This document shows, in pieces, positions 7,409-15,237 of a DNA stretch of 49,476 bases (positions are counted from its first letter, which is position 1; each line of letters begins with the position of its first letter). A model generated the notes under the pieces. It was not told the DNA's origin and did no database searches. It was given only the letters and a program-made list of their open reading frames with translations. Location of the stretch: the IMG/VR virus record IMGVR_UViG_3300035660_000016, positions 1 through 49,476 of that record. One strand, 5' to 3'. This stretch comes from a virus. Both the position numbers and the translations under genes were made by a program.

Positions 7409-8560
7409 TTAAGCCACATTATAATTGTCTGGATCTATCTCAATTCCATCGTCAACCATTCTACCTGTTGATTTGTCGACATTTTCTGGCACATTTAAAG
7501 AACCTGGGAAACTACCACATCCCGAGACCTTGAACAACTTAGAGGAGTTCTTGTATCTTGCCGTGTAGTTCCAACAGATTGGTATATCATTTTCAAAAGC
7601 ACCAATATCAAAGGCACTAGATTGTGGTCTAGCCGTGCCAACAATGTCGTAAGTAATTCCAAGACTTGTTAAGTTAGCGCCATTGTCGAGAAGCTTATTT
7701 GATGGTGATACAACCAAACGGAGATTTTCAGAACCTGATGTTATGTCGTAGAACGTGGCTGTAGAATAAGGAACACTACGAAGATTGGCAGTAACCGCTT
7801 CAGTATTTGAGGTAGCATCATTAGCGCCCTTATTCAGAGTTGCACCACCCTGGTTTACATATATTGAATTAGCCCTATAGTAGTTGTTCTGGGAGTTTAA
7901 CGTTCCAGAGCCACCACCCATCACTATTGCCTGTGATGATGATGATAAGGAAACAATCGTGTTATTATACAGGGTCATGGTACCATAGAGATTAACTATC
8001 CCATAGTTTGGGGCAGGAGTTAAGGCCTCATTAATTATAACACAATTTTTAAGTGTTGCCAAAGTTGCATGACTTGCCAATACAACATTACTTGCACTAG
8101 CACCACCTGCACTACTTGCAATTCTTATAATACAACTATCTACCACAACCACTTTATTCCCAATAGACAATGCTGGGTCCGTATACTCACCATTTGCTGT
8201 ACATTCTAGCTGCATACCCGTAATATGCATGTCAACAGTGCTGGTCGAAATACCAAGACCTGCAGTTGAACCATATGCTTTACTTGTACTCCATACACCA
8301 GTATGCTTGTGTCCTGCAGCAGCTCGAATTTCTAGATAATGTGTTGTATCTGTGGTCCAACCGGCACTGAATGGAATTGTTCCAGTTAAACAATTACCGG
8401 TACCATATACCTCTGCAACCTTAATCTTGTCGGCGGCAACGAGATCGCCGTTAGGAATCGTCGGGTAGGTATTAGCTCTTTCTGCTAGATCCCAAGCATT
8501 TAAACTTGTATAATCTCCACCACCCCCCGGCATAATTGTTTTGATTTCTGTAGTTGTCAT
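7409..8560 (-). CDS. right-handed beta-helix protein, putative tail or surface adhesin
   Basis: 383 residues with short, regularly spaced beta-strand repeats rich in Asn, Ser, Thr and Val (for example TLKNCVIINEAL and LYNNTIVSLSSSSQAI), typical of parallel beta-helix proteins. The C-terminal DIVGTARPQSSAFDIGAFE is a signature I know from beta-helix/pectate-lyase-like surface proteins, where the DIGAFE segment caps the helix. The first 45 residues (a Gly-rich GGGGDYTSLNAW motif) also suit this family. A role as a virion surface or receptor/glycan-binding protein is likely. I see no clear catalytic residues. Confidence 0.7.
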   Translation of the reverse strand: MTTTEIKTIMPGGGGDYTSLNAWDLAERANTYPTIPNGDLVAADKIKVAEVYGTGNCLTGTIPFSAGWTTDTTHYLEIRAAAGHKHTGVWSTSKAYGSTAGLGISTSTVDMHITGMQLECTANGEYTDPALSIGNKVVVVDSCIIRIASSAGGASASNVVLASHATLATLKNCVIINEALTPAPNYGIVNLYGTMTLYNNTIVSLSSSSQAIVMGGGSGTLNSQNNYYRANSIYVNQGGATLNKGANDATSNTEAVTANLRSVPYSTATFYDITSGSENLRLVVSPSNKLLDNGANLTSLGITYDIVGTARPQSSAFDIGAFENDIPICWNYTARYKNSSKLFKVSGCGSFPGSLNVPENVDKSTGRMVDDGIEIDPDNYNVA

Positions 8561-8620
8561 ACCATTCTCCTTCTGTTCAATCCTGCACTATTTTGTGTTG
8601 ATAAATTTGTGAGGTCCTTT

Positions 8621-9000
8621 TTATTTGTCATATGGTTTTGGACTTTCACGCTTGGATTTACCCTTCTCTGTACAACTCTCGTAGCTTTGGTTGACAAATT
8701 CACCTATTATTCGACGAACTTTATCAATGCTTTTGAGGTCTGTCTCAAGAATTATCAAACATTTTACTCCTACTTCACTATATTTTTGGGTAATTTTCTC
8801 CTTTTCAGTTGAATCTTGGTGCCAATAACTTCCAAAATATTCAATTACCTTCTTTGTTCTGTGATAGGGTCTTACAACAAAATCTGGATTTTTAATTGTA
8901 CCATCTTTGAAATTTATAAAATGCTTACCATAGACTTTTGAGACTCTTCAAAATATGTTATTCCAGAAACAATATCTCCTAATTGTTTTTGGCTTGCCAT
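8621..9000 (-). pseudogene. frameshifted homing endonuclease remnant with a copied tail of the upstream gene
   Basis: An ATG at 9000, 8 bases after the stop of the upstream gene, opens MASQKQLGDIVSGITYFEES and then runs into a stop. A second frame continues with an EDxHD-type nuclease: NPDFVV, KVIEYFGSYWHQD and KCLIILETDL. The two frames do not join, so I call it a decayed endonuclease. Its final 20 codons encode YESCTEKGKSKRESPKPY, nearly the same as the C-terminus of the upstream protein (YEGCTSKGKSHRESPKPY). This suggests insertion within that gene's 3' end with a replacement tail brought in by the element. It accounts for the otherwise empty stretch 8561-9006. Confidence 0.7.
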
Positions 9001-9006
9001 TATACT

Positions 9007-11466
9007 TTAATCCTTTATTTCATAAGGCTTGGGACTCTCTCTATGGCTTTTGCCCTTTGAAGTGCATCCCTCGTATCCTGGATTCACATAGGAACAAAAC
9101 GTTTCCCAGGCCATGGCGTAACTTTTTGCATCAGAAATCTCTGGGTTATCCCGACGGATAGCATCAGCAATCTCCACAACCTTTGCTGGCTTTCCACCAT
9201 GATCATCCTTCTTTTCTGCGGCTGATTTTGTGAAAGAACGAATCTTCACCCCTGCAATCTCTCGTTCAATCTGTTGCAAAACTTTGGGGTCTAAAATCTC
9301 ACCACGCAGCTCACCTTCTACCCAGTTGAGGTCAATTTTTCCCTCTGTATCAAGTCTCTTTGCTCTCTCACGAGAGATTTGTCTCACAGGCTTACCATCC
9401 TGATACAGGGTGATAAAAGAGGGTCTATCCACAGGTCCTTGTATACCTGTTGGATCGACCAATCGTGTTTTCCGAGCCTCCTGCTCCTCAGCCTTTTCTT
9501 TTGCTGCTCCACCTAATGGAACTGAAGTATATGGATCAAATGGACCGGGCATGGCTGCCTTCTTTTCCTTTGCCTTCTTTCCCTCTTTCTTTTCCATTTT
9601 CTTCAATTCGCTGTGTTCCATTACATCCAATTTCTTGTAGTAATCATCATCTTCCGCCAAATGATCTGATGCAATTTCTTTTGCAAGTTCCTCATCATTG
9701 GTATGTTCCATCTCGACTTTGGTGCCCTTTTCAAGTTCTTCAGCATCAAATTCTTCGTCTGGCTTACTATCAGCTAAACCACCTTCAATCTGGTCATCAC
9801 AAGCTTTTTTAGCTATTCTGGCACCTGTCCATGGACTACCAGAAAGCATCTTAGCACAATATGTGCAATATTGTGGCTTCTCTTTCTTATTTCGATCATA
9901 TAGCACATCTGCACCACAGGATTGGCACTTGAGGATACCTATCTCTCGTCCAGAAATAGGTGGCTCTAGCCTTTCGTGTAGAATCTTTTCAATCTCTTCT
10001 GGGGTGAGTTCTGTGCTTGTTGGTGCTTGAGCTTCTTTTGTAAGCTCGGCTAATGCATTTGTAATTTCATCAGCGGCTTCAATTTGACCCTTCTGGTCGA
10101 GTGTATCAGCCACTTTTAGAAGCTGTATAATTGTTTTAGCTGAACAGCCACACGACGCACAAGGAACACCTTGTGGACCTTCTGGTATCAAGCGTTTCTG
10201 CATGTTCGTTAATTTGTCCTCCATGTTAAATCCCCTACTCTTGCCTCCCTGGAACGCTTGGGGAAGCTGATCAAGATGATTCTCTGGAACGATTAGGAGA
10301 ATAATCTCTTGCTGCATCTTCCCAGGAAGTTCAACAAATTGTGCCTTCACTACGTTAGACACTTCATCAGCTTCCTTTATCTTACCCTTATTGAAAAGGG
10401 ACTCGCCAACTCTATATAAGGAGATAATCGACTGAATAGCAAAATGTTTCTTGGCAAACTCGTCTGCAATCTGACGCTGTTGAGGAGACATGTGAAGATA
10501 AATTTCACGTGCTTGATCAAAATCTTCATTTACAAGAGCCTCTTGATACAACTCAACTGGACTCTTATTAATCACTTCTTCTGTCTGCTCAATAATATTA
10601 GGAATCTCATTGGCCACGATGGTCTTGGTAAGTTGATTGGCTACATCACTCATACCCCTTTCTTGCAACTTAGCAGCAAGGGCAAGAATCTTTTGAGCAG
10701 CCATAGCTGCTACTGGCTTCATGTAGAATAGATCAGCATACTTTTTTACCAAATCGATCAACTCTGCAACCTCAAAGTCTTGTTGATCAAGATAGTGAAG
10801 TACCTTACCAAAATTTTTGAGAAAATCTTCAGTTTTATTGCGCAGATCTTCCCGTGGTACTTCAGTGTTTCGTACTCGCTTGAACTCATCGAGGCTACGC
10901 GCAAAGGGTATAAATACTCTCATTGAATCTGGAGGAAGATTCAATGAATTGTGTTGTGTAATGAGACTTTCAGCTGGTTCAATTAGTTCGTTGAGTTCTC
11001 CTGTCTCTTGTTGTTGTTGTGGAAGCTCTTTTACTAGACTCACATCTTCGGCCGGCACATCCTTCTCAATAACAGCCTCAGTGTCAACTCGCTGTGCTGT
11101 TTTGATTTTCTTATCCATGCATCCTCTCCTGTCTCTTATCACTTGCTTTTGAGTTGGTGTCATCGATTCATAAATTCTATGCGCCTTATTATGCTCACCT
11201 CGCAGGAGAGCATCATCATATTCTTGGAAAGTTACTTCGTCTTCTTCTCCTGTGTAATCAGGATGAAAAACAAGTGGATCAACTTGATAGCCCTGCTTAT
11301 TTAGATAAAGAGCCATTTGATAAGCCTCGTTGGCCGAAAGAGCATTTTGGATGCTAAAGATTTCCAAAGCATCGGTGGGATTCTCGTCAGCGGTTTGCAT
11401 GTAATCAACAAACTTAACTACAAGATCACCAATCCGTTGATTATACTTCGCTGCTTCCCTTTTCAC
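9007..11466 (-). CDS. large virion-module protein with repeats, zinc ribbons and helical tags, 819 aa
   Basis: 819 residues starting at GTG and overlapping the upstream gene by 26 bases. Two homologous segments (YDDALLRGEHNKAHRIYESM near 85 and YQEALVNEDFDQAREIYLHM near 315) suggest duplicated helical domains. Copies of the helical element follow (VADTLDQKGQIEAADEI). There are two Cys clusters: CASCGCS, and CQSCG...CTYC, a four-Cys zinc ribbon. The C-terminal third is Lys/Glu-rich. An RSFTKSAAEKKDD motif near residue 742 precedes a small C-terminal domain (AKSYAMAWETFCSYV) ending in RESPKPYEIKD. A second copy of that tail follows in the endonuclease remnant. Probably an internal or core head protein; function is inferred only from shared motifs and position. 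Confidence 0.65.
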   Translation of the reverse strand: MKREAAKYNQRIGDLVVKFVDYMQTADENPTDALEIFSIQNALSANEAYQMALYLNKQGYQVDPLVFHPDYTGEEDEVTFQEYDDALLRGEHNKAHRIYESMTPTQKQVIRDRRGCMDKKIKTAQRVDTEAVIEKDVPAEDVSLVKELPQQQQETGELNELIEPAESLITQHNSLNLPPDSMRVFIPFARSLDEFKRVRNTEVPREDLRNKTEDFLKNFGKVLHYLDQQDFEVAELIDLVKKYADLFYMKPVAAMAAQKILALAAKLQERGMSDVANQLTKTIVANEIPNIIEQTEEVINKSPVELYQEALVNEDFDQAREIYLHMSPQQRQIADEFAKKHFAIQSIISLYRVGESLFNKGKIKEADEVSNVVKAQFVELPGKMQQEIILLIVPENHLDQLPQAFQGGKSRGFNMEDKLTNMQKRLIPEGPQGVPCASCGCSAKTIIQLLKVADTLDQKGQIEAADEITNALAELTKEAQAPTSTELTPEEIEKILHERLEPPISGREIGILKCQSCGADVLYDRNKKEKPQYCTYCAKMLSGSPWTGARIAKKACDDQIEGGLADSKPDEEFDAEELEKGTKVEMEHTNDEELAKEIASDHLAEDDDYYKKLDVMEHSELKKMEKKEGKKAKEKKAAMPGPFDPYTSVPLGGAAKEKAEEQEARKTRLVDPTGIQGPVDRPSFITLYQDGKPVRQISRERAKRLDTEGKIDLNWVEGELRGEILDPKVLQQIEREIAGVKIRSFTKSAAEKKDDHGGKPAKVVEIADAIRRDNPEISDAKSYAMAWETFCSYVNPGYEGCTSKGKSHRESPKPYEIKD

Positions 11467-11749
11467 TTATTTGCTGTTGCTCCTGTTGTTTAAGAAGTTT
11501 TTGTTGCTCCAACCACTTCTTCCTCTTGACTTCTTCTTCTACCTTCTTTTTATATGCTTCACTTGCATTTTTGATAGCTCTTGTTCCACTATACCGAGCT
11601 ACATTTTGCAAGGAACCAATAGCCTCTGCTATATGTTCACTTGCTGTGTTGCCTTCCTTATCCAAAAATATCTGCACCTGACTCAAAACATCTATTGTTT
11701 CACGTAGCAAATGAAGATAATTGGTCTTACTAACTCTTCCTCTTCCCAT
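11441..11749 (-). CDS. small coiled-coil protein, 102 aa
   Basis: 102 residues with a Lys/Glu/Gln-rich C-terminal coiled coil (KKKVEEEVKRKKWLEQQKLL) and a helical N-terminus. It starts with ATG behind AAGGAG, 75 bases downstream of the protease-scaffold terminator and just after a copy of the TATCGAT motif, so it may be the first gene of its transcript. It overlaps the start of the 819-residue gene by 26 bases. Family not recognised; a small scaffold- or head-associated protein is plausible. Confidence 0.55.
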   Translation of the reverse strand: MGRGRVSKTNYLHLLRETIDVLSQVQIFLDKEGNTASEHIAEAIGSLQNVARYSGTRAIKNASEAYKKKVEEEVKRKKWLEQQKLLKQQEQQQISEKGSSEV

Positions 11750-11792
11750 TTATTTCTCCTTATTTGCAGAAGTTAGAACGTCCATATAACGA

Positions 11793-11815
11793 CTAAAAAA
11801 TCGATACATTTTTGT
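11793..11815 (-). promoter_or_regulatory. recurring AAAWSTATYGAT motif (candidate promoter), copy 2
   Basis: The minus strand reads ACAAAAATGTATCGATTTTT, between the terminator at 11824-11860 and the gene start at 11749. A position directly after a terminator and before a gene is what a promoter would show. Confidence 0.45.
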
Positions 11816-11823
11816 AAATAAAA

Positions 11824-11860
11824 AAAGAAAGGGGTGTTAGTTTAGAACACCCCTTTCTTT
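11824..11860 (-). terminator. strong rho-independent terminator after the protease-scaffold gene
   Basis: Perfect 15-bp inverted repeat AAAGAAAGGGGTGTT/AACACCCCTTTCTTT with a 7-nt loop, 30 bases after the stop at 11890. The minus-strand side continues with a T-rich tract. The opposite side lacks T, so it acts for minus-strand transcripts. Confidence 0.9.
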
Positions 11861-11889
11861 ATACAATCCTCAGTAAGTTATTTGATTGA

Positions 11890-14073
11890 TTATGACCAAT
11901 CAAGCTTGCTCAGATCGGTACCGAGACTCTTCTGATTGTCAATAACTCCTACGCGGAGTGCACCAGCTGACTTCACGAGAGGCTTCTCTACCTTCGCATC
12001 CTTGACCACATTAGTGTGCTCAATGACATCCTCAAATGCCTCAAAACCAGTCGTGTCCATGCCAACCAGACGCTCCACCTGCTCCTCGAGAGCGGCAGGT
12101 GTGCTCTCAACCTGACCGATTGCTTGTTGCTTCAGAGCAACCTTGTATGCCCTCTTCATCCGATTCTTCAACTCGTGGGCCTCCGCTGTGCTCTTCTTGC
12201 CAGCAAACTCATCGGTCATTTCCTTACCGAATGCCTTCGCAGCAGGATCAGAAGCATTACCCGTTGAACTCTCATTAAAGAGCTCCTTGTAGTATGTCTT
12301 GGTCTCACCATCGACCTCAGCCATAGCCTTCAAGGCCTCATGACGAGCTTTGCGCCGCTCGGACAAAGAAGCCTTCTTCTCATCCTTCTTTTCTTCCTTC
12401 TCTTCCTTATCCTTTAGTGCTTTTGTCATAGGCTCTTTCTTGTCGCCATCCTTATCCACATCGAGGAAGTCTGGCTTCTTTTCCTCAGCCTTCACAACCT
12501 TGGTCTCTTCCTTCTTCGCAGTAAGCTCACCACGAGGCTGCTTTTCAGCAACTTCCATGTCAGCATCCTGTTGCTCCTTCACGGTCTCGATATGGGCATC
12601 ACCCTCGAGCTTCTCACCTGCAGCGAGTGTATCTGTCCCACCCTTTGGATGGGCCTCACCAATCATATCGCTGTCTGTAAGTCCATACATCTTGGAGAGT
12701 TCCGCAGCAAGAGCATACCGTTGAGCCTTGCGCTCAAGGAGGGAAGCTTCCTTCTTCTCTTCCTTCTTCTCGGCCTTATCCTCTTTCTTTTCTTCCTTCT
12801 TATCTTCCTTCTTATCCTCTTTCTTATCCTCTTTCTTATCCTCTTTCTTATCCTCTTTCTTATCCTCTTTCTCTTCCTTCTTCTCGGCCTTATCTTCTTT
12901 CTTCTCTTCCTTCTTGTCCTCTTTCTTGTCCTCGGCGGCTACCTTCTCAATCTTTGGAGAAGCAGGCTTATCCTTACCGAGAATTGTATTTGCCCTCTTG
13001 AGAATCTTATCAGCATCGCTAACCGCTTCCTTGGCAACTATTGCGAGTCTCTTGAGAAGCTTTGTGTCTGTCTTTGCCTGCGCCATATCCATCTGCTTGC
13101 CAAGACCCTTCAATTCACCTCCGGCCTCATCGAGATCCATCTCGGTCTCAAGGCCTTCGACGCCTGGTTCGCCTTCACCCTCATTGAGAGCACGGAGCGC
13201 ATGAATAGCATCTTCAATCTTATCAATCTCCTGAACAATCTGCTCCTTCACTGGCAGTTCTTTACCCTCTTCGGGCTTTGGTTCACCAGGAAGTCCCTCA
13301 CCCTTTGGCATCTCGTCGCCCATTGGAGGAAGTGCTTCAGCTGGAGGAGGTGCAGGAGGAAGTTCCTGTGCCTTCTTGGTAAGCGACTTGGATTGATTAA
13401 TCTGAGCCTTTACTTCATCAAAACCAAGCTCCTTCACGGCACGAATCAGGTTTTTGCCGTACTCTTCGGAGGCAACCCAGTCCCAATTTGTGATTTGTGG
13501 ATTCTCTTCGTGGGCCTTGAAGAGATCTTCTGCATATAGTTCCTTAGCAGTTGCGGAAAGAACAGGTGTCTCACCGGCAAATACTGTCCAAGTTGAATTT
13601 TCCTTCTTCTCGGCATTAACGAAACGGGCCCGTAGCTTTGCACGCTGAAGTTGTTCCTTTATCTTCAGATCATCATCAGCGAGACCCTCATTACCTGGCT
13701 CCATGCCCTGACCAACCATATGTTTATCCTCTTCACGATAATGCTCGTAATCTTCCTTGTCATAAGGCAGAGCTGATGGATCATTAAGACCCCCACCACC
13801 CTGGAAGTAAGCACGCTGGAGAATAGACTGACGAATCTTGCGTCGATCCTCGAGACTTGCACGATGGAGCTGCTCCTTCAATGCAAGATCTGGACCCGTG
13901 CTCTTGTAGCCAGGGTGCATACCCTCATTACCTGGCTCCATGCCCTGGCCGACCATTTGCTTATCCTCTTGTTCGCGAACCGTTTCGTAATCTTCCTTGT
14001 CATAAGGCAGAGCTGATGGATCATTAAGACCCCCACCACCCTGGAAGTAAGCCTTTTTCTTACTATTAGTCAT
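11890..14073 (-). CDS. nested scaffold protein from an internal in-frame start, 727 aa
   Basis: Within the protease gene an ATG at 14073 (MTNSKKKAYF) is preceded by AAGGAGG with a 7-base spacing, the best ribosome site in that gene. It opens the same frame right at the domain boundary between the protease and the scaffold. This matches the nested protease/scaffold arrangement known from phage lambda C/Nu3 and similar systems. The product would comprise the KAYFQGGGG repeats, the Pro-rich linker, the Lys/Glu/Asp tract and the C-terminal helical region. Expression of this shorter form is inferred. Confidence 0.55.
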   Translation of the reverse strand: MTNSKKKAYFQGGGGLNDPSALPYDKEDYETVREQEDKQMVGQGMEPGNEGMHPGYKSTGPDLALKEQLHRASLEDRRKIRQSILQRAYFQGGGGLNDPSALPYDKEDYEHYREEDKHMVGQGMEPGNEGLADDDLKIKEQLQRAKLRARFVNAEKKENSTWTVFAGETPVLSATAKELYAEDLFKAHEENPQITNWDWVASEEYGKNLIRAVKELGFDEVKAQINQSKSLTKKAQELPPAPPPAEALPPMGDEMPKGEGLPGEPKPEEGKELPVKEQIVQEIDKIEDAIHALRALNEGEGEPGVEGLETEMDLDEAGGELKGLGKQMDMAQAKTDTKLLKRLAIVAKEAVSDADKILKRANTILGKDKPASPKIEKVAAEDKKEDKKEEKKEDKAEKKEEKEDKKEDKKEDKKEDKKEDKKEDKKEEKKEDKAEKKEEKKEASLLERKAQRYALAAELSKMYGLTDSDMIGEAHPKGGTDTLAAGEKLEGDAHIETVKEQQDADMEVAEKQPRGELTAKKEETKVVKAEEKKPDFLDVDKDGDKKEPMTKALKDKEEKEEKKDEKKASLSERRKARHEALKAMAEVDGETKTYYKELFNESSTGNASDPAAKAFGKEMTDEFAGKKSTAEAHELKNRMKRAYKVALKQQAIGQVESTPAALEEQVERLVGMDTTGFEAFEDVIEHTNVVKDAKVEKPLVKSAGALRVGVIDNQKSLGTDLSKLDWS

Positions 14074-15216
14074 TTTGGATCCTCCTTCGATAATGGTTCC
14101 ATTATCCTGTATATGTAGCGCTACATTGTCCTCCTTTTCACTGGAAGACGGAATTCCAAGCTTTTGGGCAACCTTCATCCGTGCTGCCCGACGCTGTTGA
14201 ATTTCATCAACCACGTCATTGGTTTCTATCTTTGAACAACCGCAATTGTCATTTGGACTTTTCTCGGCGAGTAGTTCCTGCACTTGTGCTTGAATCTTCT
14301 TTAGTTCATCTCGAATTTTGTTGGCCTCTATCGGATTAATACAACTATTCAACTTGCACTCACGATCCTGAATTTGTTGATTCAAGGCAGCAATAACAGT
14401 TTTTATCTTGGCCTTAGAGTCAGCACCATTGCTAACAACCGATATCTCAATAAAATTGAGACCATTATTGATCTCATATACCGAACGACTTCCTGCGCGG
14501 GCCAATCCCTTGCCGTCCTTCACATGCTTGCAATAATCGGCCTCTGTCACGGCCTTATTGCCGCACTCAGAACATAAGCTATATTGAACTTGGGTACCCA
14601 TTGACACATCAGAACTGTATCCCATTTCAATTTGACGAGCTAATTCTGGATATAGCTTTTTATCACAAGCAACCAGAATGTCCACACCTTTTGTGTCTGG
14701 ATCCCATGTCGCATCAAGGATGATGCCCCGAACTTTTTCAACATCATCACTGGCATGATTTACAAAGAGACCCCTTTTAATAAACGTCTCAAAAGCTCTC
14801 CCCCTTCTCTTGCTCCCATCAGGATCAACTATCTCGACCTCTTTGAGTAGCTCGGCCTCTGGAAAGGCATCACCATTTTGATTTACATAAGGTAAAATGC
14901 CTTTTTGAGAATGCCAGAGCCCATTTTGCCACTTTTCAACAGATTGACCACATTCTTGACAATTCCCATCCTTGACGAGCTTAATAATATGCCCATCACC
15001 ATTAAACGTTTTGGTGATTGGGTCATAATTGGCTGCTTCCATAGCATGGATCGCCCTGGCGACAAAATACACAAACTCGTTCGACTTGGGAAATTGACGC
15101 TTCGTACTAGCTACCAAGCTCCTGAAATGCTCCATTCTTACCTCTGAATTGAGAGCCACTTCAGGACTTACCAGCTTCGACACATCTAATGTTGCTACCG
15201 CATACTTTTTCAGCAT
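11890..15216 (-). CDS. prohead maturation protease fused to scaffold protein, 1108 aa
   Basis: 1108 residues. Residues 1-270 form a prohead serine protease: FVNHASDDVEKVRG (candidate His 154), MGYSSDVSMGT (candidate Ser 205) and LNFIEISVVSNGAD (acidic residue 257), in the order seen in phage maturation proteases. Two Cys pairs (CQECG; CSECGN...DYC) may bind zinc. Residues from 382 on form a scaffold-like region: a duplicated KAYFQGGGGLND unit, a Pro-rich linker after SLTKKA (near 608), coiled segments, and a long Lys/Glu/Asp repeat. A strong internal start at 14073 suggests that the scaffold is also made alone. The protease is expected to cleave the scaffold, itself and other head proteins. 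Assignment of the triad is by pattern. Confidence 0.8.
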   Translation of the reverse strand: MLKKYAVATLDVSKLVSPEVALNSEVRMEHFRSLVASTKRQFPKSNEFVYFVARAIHAMEAANYDPITKTFNGDGHIIKLVKDGNCQECGQSVEKWQNGLWHSQKGILPYVNQNGDAFPEAELLKEVEIVDPDGSKRRGRAFETFIKRGLFVNHASDDVEKVRGIILDATWDPDTKGVDILVACDKKLYPELARQIEMGYSSDVSMGTQVQYSLCSECGNKAVTEADYCKHVKDGKGLARAGSRSVYEINNGLNFIEISVVSNGADSKAKIKTVIAALNQQIQDRECKLNSCINPIEANKIRDELKKIQAQVQELLAEKSPNDNCGCSKIETNDVVDEIQQRRAARMKVAQKLGIPSSSEKEDNVALHIQDNGTIIEGGSKMTNSKKKAYFQGGGGLNDPSALPYDKEDYETVREQEDKQMVGQGMEPGNEGMHPGYKSTGPDLALKEQLHRASLEDRRKIRQSILQRAYFQGGGGLNDPSALPYDKEDYEHYREEDKHMVGQGMEPGNEGLADDDLKIKEQLQRAKLRARFVNAEKKENSTWTVFAGETPVLSATAKELYAEDLFKAHEENPQITNWDWVASEEYGKNLIRAVKELGFDEVKAQINQSKSLTKKAQELPPAPPPAEALPPMGDEMPKGEGLPGEPKPEEGKELPVKEQIVQEIDKIEDAIHALRALNEGEGEPGVEGLETEMDLDEAGGELKGLGKQMDMAQAKTDTKLLKRLAIVAKEAVSDADKILKRANTILGKDKPASPKIEKVAAEDKKEDKKEEKKEDKAEKKEEKEDKKEDKKEDKKEDKKEDKKEDKKEEKKEDKAEKKEEKKEASLLERKAQRYALAAELSKMYGLTDSDMIGEAHPKGGTDTLAAGEKLEGDAHIETVKEQQDADMEVAEKQPRGELTAKKEETKVVKAEEKKPDFLDVDKDGDKKEPMTKALKDKEEKEEKKDEKKASLSERRKARHEALKAMAEVDGETKTYYKELFNESSTGNASDPAAKAFGKEMTDEFAGKKSTAEAHELKNRMKRAYKVALKQQAIGQVESTPAALEEQVERLVGMDTTGFEAFEDVIEHTNVVKDAKVEKPLVKSAGALRVGVIDNQKSLGTDLSKLDWS
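12740..12935 (-). repeat. in-frame minisatellite encoding a Lys/Glu/Asp tract
   Basis: Short repeats of the type TCTTTCTTATCC (plus strand) encode KEDK/KEEK units in the scaffold part of the protease gene. They form a highly charged, probably helical or disordered linker. The tract should vary in copy number by slippage. A shorter, similar tract is in the gene at 36207-36758. Confidence 0.8.
13681..14052 (-). repeat. 80-codon tandem duplication in the scaffold region
   Basis: Two direct repeats lie 240 bases apart. Positions 13745-13812 and 13985-14052 are identical over 68 bases, and the flanking parts (around 13684 and 13924) are near identical. They encode the KAYFQGGGGLND...LPYDKEDYE...MVGQGMEPGNEG unit twice. 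The identity suggests a recent duplication or ongoing conversion. Confidence 0.85.
14079..14087 (-). promoter_or_regulatory. internal ribosome binding site for the nested scaffold
   Basis: AAGGAGGAT on the minus strand ends 5 bases before the in-frame ATG at 14073, inside the protease gene. Its near-perfect match and placement at a domain boundary argue for a functional internal start. Confidence 0.6.
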
Positions 15217-15237
15217 ATCAAAACCTCGACATATATA

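Noticed and set aside
12571-13539. 322-codon plus-strand frame rich in Leu and Phe that looks like a membrane protein
   Set aside because: It is the antisense shadow of the Lys/Glu/Asp repeat of the scaffold; it has no ribosome site and the minus frame is clearly coding.
13790-14052. AYFQG sequences resembling a TEV-type protease site in the scaffold
   Set aside because: Short chance similarity inside a duplicated Gly-rich segment; no such protease is expected.
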